Below the pieces are notes generated by a model, which was given only the letters and a program-made list of their open reading frames with translations, made no database searches and was not told the origin of the DNA. A stretch of DNA of 64,000 bases from Tupaia tana (lineage: Eukaryota > Chordata > Mammalia > Scandentia > Tupaiidae): assembly GCA_026018925.1 (NCBI GenBank), contig JAKSZU010000211.1, forward strand, positions 124,001 through 188,000. The letters run 5' to 3'. The position numbers and the translations under genes are program-made. Every line of letters starts with the position of its first letter. The first letter of the stretch is position 1. Positions 58,204 to 64,000 of this stretch are shown piece after piece.

Positions 58204-61200
58204 GGCTTATTAACAAAACAAAAGATGGACCTGAGAGCCAGAGAGAAATTCTACCTTTAAAAAAATCGTAGATAGGAAAAATTACCAAAAAAAAAAATGA
58301 GGAGACAGGAGCAGAGAGATACAGAGACCTCAGAGACACAGAGACAGAGACAGAAGGCCAGAGGGGCTCCCTACCGCACTAGCTTTGCTTGCTGGAGGCT
58401 GAATTATGAGTAGAAAATCTTTATTTCTCCTGAGTCCTGAAATATCTAGGTCCCAGTATCCATGTGGAATCTTCTCAGAGAATGGCTCAACTCACCTGCC
58501 TGGGAGAAAGGAGCAGAAGGGCGTATTAACAAAACAGAAGGTGGAGCTGAGAGCCAGATAGAAATTCTACCTTTCAGAAAATCGTAAAACGGAAAAATTA
58601 CCAAAAAAAAAAATGAGGAGAAAGGAGCAGAGAGAGACAGAGACCTCAGAGACACAGAGACAGAGATAGAAGGCCAGAGGGGCTCCCTCCCACACTAGCT
58701 TTGCTTGCTGGAGGCTGAATTATGAGTAGAAAATCTTCATTTCTCCTGAGCCCTGAAATATCTAGTTCCCAGTATCCATGTGGAATCTTCTCAGAGAAAG
58801 GCTCAACTCTCCTGCCTGGCAGAAAGGAGCAGAAGGGCTTATTAACAAAACAAAAGATGGACCTGAGAGCCAGAGAGAAATTCTACCTTTAAAAATTCAT
58901 AAAAAGGAAAAATTACCAAAAAAAAATGAGGAGACAGGAGCAGAGAGAGACAGAGACCTCAGAGACACAGAGACAGAGATAGAAGGCAAGAGGGGCTCCC
59001 TACCACACTAGCTTTGCTTGCTGGAGGCTGAATTATGAGTAGAAAATCTTCATTTCTCCTGAGCCCTGAAATATTTGGTTCCCAGTATACATGTGGAATC
59101 TTCTCAGAGAATGGCTCAACTCTCTTGCCTGGGAGAAAGGAGCAAAAGGGCTTATTAAGAAAACAAAAGATGAAGCTGAGAGCCAGAGAGAAATTCTACC
59201 TTTAAAAAAATCGTAAAAAGGAAAAATTACCAAAAAAAAAATGAGGAGACAGGAACAGAGAGATACAGAGACCTCAGGGACACAGAGACAGAGATAGAAG
59301 GCCAGAGGGGCTCCCTACCACACTAGCTTTGCTTGCTGGAGGCTGAATTATGAGTAGAAAATCTTCATTTCTCCTGAGCCCTGAAATATCTAGTTCCCAG
59401 TATCCATGTGGAAACTTCTCAGGGAATGGCTCCACTCTCCTGCCTGGGAGAAAGGAGCAGAAGGGCTTATTAACAAAACAGAAGATGGAGCTGAGAGCCA
59501 GATAGATATTCTACCTTTCAAAAAATCGTAAAATGAAAAAATTACCAAAAAAAAATGAGGAGACAGGAGCAGAGAGAGACAGAGACCTCAGAGACACAGA
59601 GACAGAGATAGAAGGCCAGAGGGGCTCCCGACCACACTAGCTTTGCTTGCTGGAGGCTCAATTATGAGTAGAAAATCTTCATTTCTCCTGAGCCCTGAAA
59701 TATCTAGTTCCCAGTATCCATGTGGAATCTTCTCAGAGAATGGCTCAACTCTCCTGCCTAGGAGAAAGGAGCAGAAGGGCTTATTAACAAAACAAAAGAT
59801 GGAGCTGAGAGCCAGAGAGAAATTCTACCTTTAAAAAAATCGTAAAAAGGAAAAATTACCAAAAAAAAATATGAGGAGACAGGAGCAGAGAGAGACAGAG
59901 ACCTCAGAGACACTGAGAGAGAAATAGAAGGTCAGAGTGGCTCCCAACCACACTAGCTTTGCTTGCTGGAGGCTGAATTATGAGTAGAAAATCTTCATTT
60001 CTCCTGAGCCCTGAAATATCTAGTTCCCAGTATCCATGTGGAATCTTCTCAGAGAATGGCTCAACTCTCTTGCCTGGGAGAAAGGAGCAGAAGGGCTTAT
60101 AAACAAAACAAAAGATGGAGCTGAGAGCCAGAGAGAAATTCTACCTTTAAAAAAATCGTAAAAAGGAAAAATTACCAAAAAAAAAAATGAGGAGACAGGA
60201 ACAGAGAGAGACAGAGACCTCAGAGACACAGAGACAGAGATAGAAGGCCAGAGGGGCTCCCTACCACACTAGCTTTGCCTGCTGGAGGCTGAATTATGAG
60301 TAGAAAATCTTCATTTCTCCACAGCCCTGAAATATCTAGTTCCCAGTATCCATGTGGAATCTTCTCAGAGAATGGCTCAACTCTCCTGCCTGGGAGAAAG
60401 GAGCAGAAGGGCTTATTAACAAAACAAAAGATGGAGCTGAGATCTAGAGAGAAATTCTACCTTTAAAAAAATCGTAAAAAGGAAAAATTACCAAAAAGAA
60501 AAATGAGGAGACAGGAGCAGAGAGAGACAGAGACCTCAGAGACACAGAGACAGAGATAGAAGGCCCGAGGGGCTCCCTACTACACTAGCTTTGCTTCCTG
60601 GAGGCTGAATTATGAGTAGAAAATCTTCATTTCTCCTGAGCCCTGAAATATCTAGTTCCCAGTATCCATGTGGAATCTTCTCAGAGAATGGCTCAACTCT
60701 CCTGCCTGGGAGAAAGGATCAGAAGGGCTTATTAACAAAACAAATGATGGAGCTGAGAGCCAGAGAGAAATTCTACCTTTAAAAAAATCGTAGAAAGGAA
60801 AAATTACCAAAAAAAAAAAATTAGGAGACAGGAGCAGAGAGATACAGAGACCTCAGAGACACAGAGACAGAGACAGAAGGCCAGAGGTGCTCCCTACCAC
60901 ACTAGCTTTGCTTGCTGGAGGCTGAATTATGAGTAGAAAATCTTCATTTCTCCTGAGCCCTGAAATATCTAGTTCCCAGTATCCATGTGGAATCTTCTCA
61001 GAGAATGGCTCAACTCACCTGCCTGGGAGAAAGGAGCAGAAGGGCGTATTAACAAAACAGAAGATGGAGCTGAGAGCCAGAGAGAAATTCTACCTTTAAG
61101 AAAATCGTAAAATGGAAAAATTACCAAAAAAAAAATGAGGAGAAAGGAGCAGAGAGAGACAGAGACCTCAGAGACACAGAGACAGAGATAGAAGTCCAGA

Positions 61201-63871
61201 GGGGCTCCCTACCACACTAGCTTTGCTTGCTGGAGGCTCAATTATGAGTAGAAAATCTTCATTTCTCCTGAGCCTTGAAATATCTACTTCCCAGTATCCA
61301 TGTGGAATCTTCTCAGAGAATGGCTCAACTCTCCTGCCTGGGAGAAAGGAGCAGAAGGGCTTATTAACAAAACAAAAGATGGAGCTGAGAGCCAGAGAGA
61401 AATTCTACCTTTAAAACAATTGTATAATTGAAAAATTAGCAAAAATAAATGAGGAGGCAGGAGCAGGGAGAGACAGAGACCTCAGAGACACAGAGACAGA
61501 GATAGAAGACCAGAGGGGCTCCCTACCACACTAGCTTTGCTTGCTGGAGGCTGAATTATGAGTAGAAAATCTTCATTTCTCCTGAGCCCTGAAATATCTA
61601 GTTCCCATTATCCATGTGGAATCTTCTCAGAGAATGGCTCAACTCTCTTGCCTGGGAGAAAGGAGCAAAAGGCCTTATTAACAGAACAAAAGATGAAGCT
61701 GAGAGCCAGAGAGAAATTCTACCTTTAAAAAAATCGTAAAAAGGAAAAATTACCAAAAAAAAAATGAAGAGACAGGAGCAGAGAGAGACAGAGACCTCAG
61801 AGACACAGAGACAGAGATAGAAGGCCCGAGGGGCTCCCTACCACACTAGCTTTGCTTGCTGGAGGCTGAATTATGAGTAGAAAATCTTCATTTCTCCTGA
61901 GCCCAGAAATATCTAGTTCCCAGTATCCATGTGGAATCTTCTCAGAGAATGGCTCAACTCTCTTGCCTGGGAGAAAGGAGCAGAAGGGCTTATTAACAAA
62001 ACAAAACATGGAGCTGAGAGCCAGAGAGAAATTCTACCTTTAAAAAAAATCGTAAAAAGGAAAAATTACCAAAATAAAAATGAGGAAACAGGAGAGGGAG
62101 AGACAGAGACCTCAGAGACACAGAGACAGAGATAGAAGGCCAGAGGGGCACCCTACCACACTAGCTTTGCCTGCTGGAGGCTGAATTATGAGTAGAAAAT
62201 CTTCATTTCTCCTGAATCCTGAAATATCTATTTCCCAGTTTCCATGTGGAATCTTCTCAGAGAATGGCTCAACTCACCTGCCTGGGAGAAAGGAGCAGAA
62301 GGGCTTATTAACAAAAGAGAAGATGGAGCTGAGAGCCAGATAGAAATTCTACCTTTCAAAAAATCGTAAAATGGAGAAATTACCAAAAAAATATGAGGAG
62401 AAAGGAGCAGAGAGAGACAGAGACCTCAGAGACACAGAGACAGAGATAGAAGGCCAGAGGGGCTCCCTACCACACTAGCTTTGCTTGCTGGAGGCTGAAT
62501 TATGAGTAGAAAATCTTCATTTCTCCTGAGCCCTGAAATATCTAGTTCCCAGTATCCATTTGGAATCTTCTCAGAGAATGGCTCAACTCTCCTGCCTGGC
62601 AGAAAGGAGCAGAAGGGCTTATTAACAAAACAAAAGATGGACCTGAGAGCCAGAGAGAAATTCTACCTTTAAAAATTCATAAAAAGGAAAAATTACCAAA
62701 AAAAACATGAGGAGAAAGGAGCAGAGAGAGACAGAGACCTCAGAGACACAGAGACAGAGATAGAAGGCCAGAGGGGCTCCCTACCACACTAGCTTTGCTT
62801 GCTGGAGGCTGAATTATGAGTAGAAAATCTTCATTTCTCCTGAGCCCTGAAATATCTAGTTCCCAGTATACATGTGGAATCTTCTCAGAGAATGGCTCAA
62901 CTCTCTTGCCTGGGAGAAAGGAGCAAAAGGGCTTATTAACAAAACAAAAGGTGAAGCTGAGAGCCAGAGAGAAATTCTACCTTTAAAAAAATCATAAAAA
63001 GGAAAAATTACCAAAAAAAAATGAGGAGACAGGAGCAGAGAGATACAGAGACCTCAGGGACACAGAGACAGAGATCGAAGGCCAGAGGGGCTCCCTACCA
63101 CACTAGCTTTGCTTGGTGGAGGCTGAATTATGAGTAGAAAATCTTCATTTCTCCTGAGCCCTGAAATATCTAGTTCCCAGTATCCATGTGGAATCTTCTC
63201 AGAGAATGGCTCAACTCTCCTGCCTGGGAGAAAGAGCAGAAGGGCTTATTAACAAAACAAAAGATGGAGCTGAGATCTAGAGAGAAATTCTACCTTTAAA
63301 AAAATCGTACAAAGGAAAAATTTCCAAAAAAAATGAGGAGACAGGAGCAGAGTGAGACAGAGACTTCAGAGACACAGAGACAGAGATAGAAGGCCAGAGG
63401 GGCTCCCTACCACTCTAGCTTTGCTTGCTGGAGTCTGAGTTATGAGTAGAAAATCTTCATTTCTCCTGAGCCCTGAAATATCTAGTTCCCAGTATCCATG
63501 TGGAATCTTCTCAGAGAATGGCTCAACTCTCCTGCCTGGGAGAAAGGACCAGAAGGGCTTATTAACAAAACAAAAGATGGAGCTGAGAGCCAGAGAGAAA
63601 TTCTACCTTTAAAAAAATCGTAGAAAGGAAAAATTACCAAAAAAAAAAATGAGGAGACAGGAGCAGAGAGATACAGAGACCTCAGAGACACAGAGACAGA
63701 GACAGAAGGCCAGAGGGGCTCCCTACCACACTAGCTTTGCTTGCTGGAGGCTCAATTATGAGTAGAAAATCTTCATTTCTCCTGAGCCCTGAAATATCTA
63801 GTTCCCAGTATCCATGTGGAATCTTCTCAGAGAATGGCTCAACTCACCTGCCTGGGAGAAAGGAGCAGAAG
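58204..63871 (+). repeat. Domain B final full segment (18 monomers)
   Basis: Monomer starts: 58204, 58520, 58836, 59149, 59464, 59778, 60094, 60410, 60726, 61043, 61358, 61672, 61987, 62302, 62616, 62930, 63243, 63556. The opening pair at 58204 and 58520 (CGTAGA with AGATACAGAG; then GCGTATT) recurs at 63556 and 63872, 5,352 bp later, the same spacing as the 17-monomer unit at 44,672. The run from 62616 matches 53,171 onward (offset 9,445) but lacks a partner for the monomer at 54111. The monomer at 61987 has a 5-base loss in the purine stretch near 62,094. Confidence 0.8.
63243..63555 (+). repeat. CGTACAAAGG monomer, first member alone
   Basis: First member of the pair with all its marks (GATCTAGAGAG, AAATTTCC, CCACTCTAGC). 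It is followed directly by a GGACCAG / CGTAGAAAGG monomer, so the second member has been lost, in contrast to the parallel run at 53,797-54,743. Confidence 0.75.
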
Positions 63872-64000
63872 GGCGTATTAACAAAACAGAAGATGGAGCT
63901 GAGAGCCAGATAGAAATTCTACCTTTCAGAAAATCGTAAAATGGAAAAATTACCAAAAAAAAAATGAGGAGAAAGGAGCAGAGAGAGAGAGAGACCTCAG
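63872..64000 (+). repeat. Partial satellite monomer at the right edge
   Basis: The first 129 bases of a GCGTATT-type monomer (CAGAAGATGG, CAGATAG, CTTTCAGAAAATCG), cut by the window end. The array clearly continues to the right. Confidence 0.95.

Larger units (their letters stand above)
1..64000 (+). repeat. Satellite DNA array, ~314.6-bp monomer, 203 complete copies plus a partial one
   Basis: The entire window is a head-to-tail tandem array. I located the GGCTTATTAAC motif (or a one- or two-base variant) in every monomer; starts are listed segment by segment in the other entries. Spacing is 312-318 bp, mean 63,871/203 = 314.6. All monomers share one orientation. Monomers differ mostly by a few substitutions and A-run length changes, far less than the divergence usual between neighbouring alpha-satellite monomers. 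Array ends, flanking unique sequence, mobile elements and inversions are not seen. There is no long open reading frame (maximum about 100 codons), no RNA gene and no promoter that I can support. The family is not recognised. CpG depletion suggests a vertebrate genome; heterochromatic location is inferred. Confidence 0.98.

Noticed and set aside
1-64000. Many open reading frames of 60-100 codons on both strands, with a recurrent minus-strand hydrophobic peptide and a recurrent plus-strand charged peptide
   Set aside because: They are the same repeat phrases read in each frame. They start and stop with A-run length changes that shift the frame between neighbouring monomers. Alternative frames are equally open, there is no sign of codon-level constraint, and no frame crosses more than about one monomer.
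1-64000. CRISPR array
   Set aside because: The repeat is a continuous 315-bp tandem monomer with no unique spacers between short direct repeats.
1-64000. Transposon or other insertion hidden in the array
   Set aside because: Every interval between monomer starts is 312-318 bp, which leaves no room for foreign sequence.

Overview
The whole 64,000-base window is one uninterrupted, head-to-tail tandem repeat (satellite DNA) with a monomer of about 314.6 bp. Setting the monomer start at the GGCTTATTAAC motif (base 1 of the window), I placed 203 complete monomers (1-63,871) and one partial monomer (63,872-64,000). Individual lengths run from 312 to 318 bp. All are on the same strand, and I see no unrelated insertion, inversion, transposon or gene anywhere. 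Most of the length variation I noticed lies in runs of A. A near-consensus monomer (34,918-35,232, counted by hand) has 116 A, 75 G, 62 C and 62 T (56.5% A+T, 61% purine on the + strand) and a single CpG. That strong CpG depletion suggests a methylated vertebrate-type genome, and the layout suggests constitutive heterochromatin such as a centromeric, pericentromeric or subtelomeric block. I do not recognise the satellite family and cannot name the species.

Layout. Domain A (1-10,694, 34 monomers) has a 10-monomer higher-order repeat (1-3,145), a second copy with one extra monomer (3,146-6,603), then shortened and rearranged remnants. Domain B (10,695-64,000) uses a different set of monomer subfamilies: a 'GCGTATT' type, a 'TTCATAAAA' type that lost the only CpG, an 'AGCAAAAGG' type, a 'CAGAAGATGG/CAGATAG' type and a three-monomer 'GGATCAATT' cassette. 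It is built of larger tandem duplications: 14 and 15 monomers (15,101-19,503 / 19,504-24,221), 13 monomers (offset about 4,085 bp, from 29,262), a nested 4-monomer duplication (32,091-33,346 / 33,347-34,601), 9 and 8 monomers (37,749-40,580 / 40,581-43,098) and 17 and 16 monomers (44,672-50,023 / 50,024-55,058). The last pair is nearly identical and looks youngest. Several pairs differ by the clean gain or loss of whole monomers, the mark of unequal exchange in monomer register.

Nothing here works as a gene set. The many short open reading frames on both strands are the same few repeat phrases read in different frames and cut at A-run length changes. The interest lies in the satellite itself: its higher-order organisation, traceable duplication history, near-phased A-tracts, one conserved and decaying CpG per monomer, and a heat-shock-element-like inverted motif repeated about 200 times.
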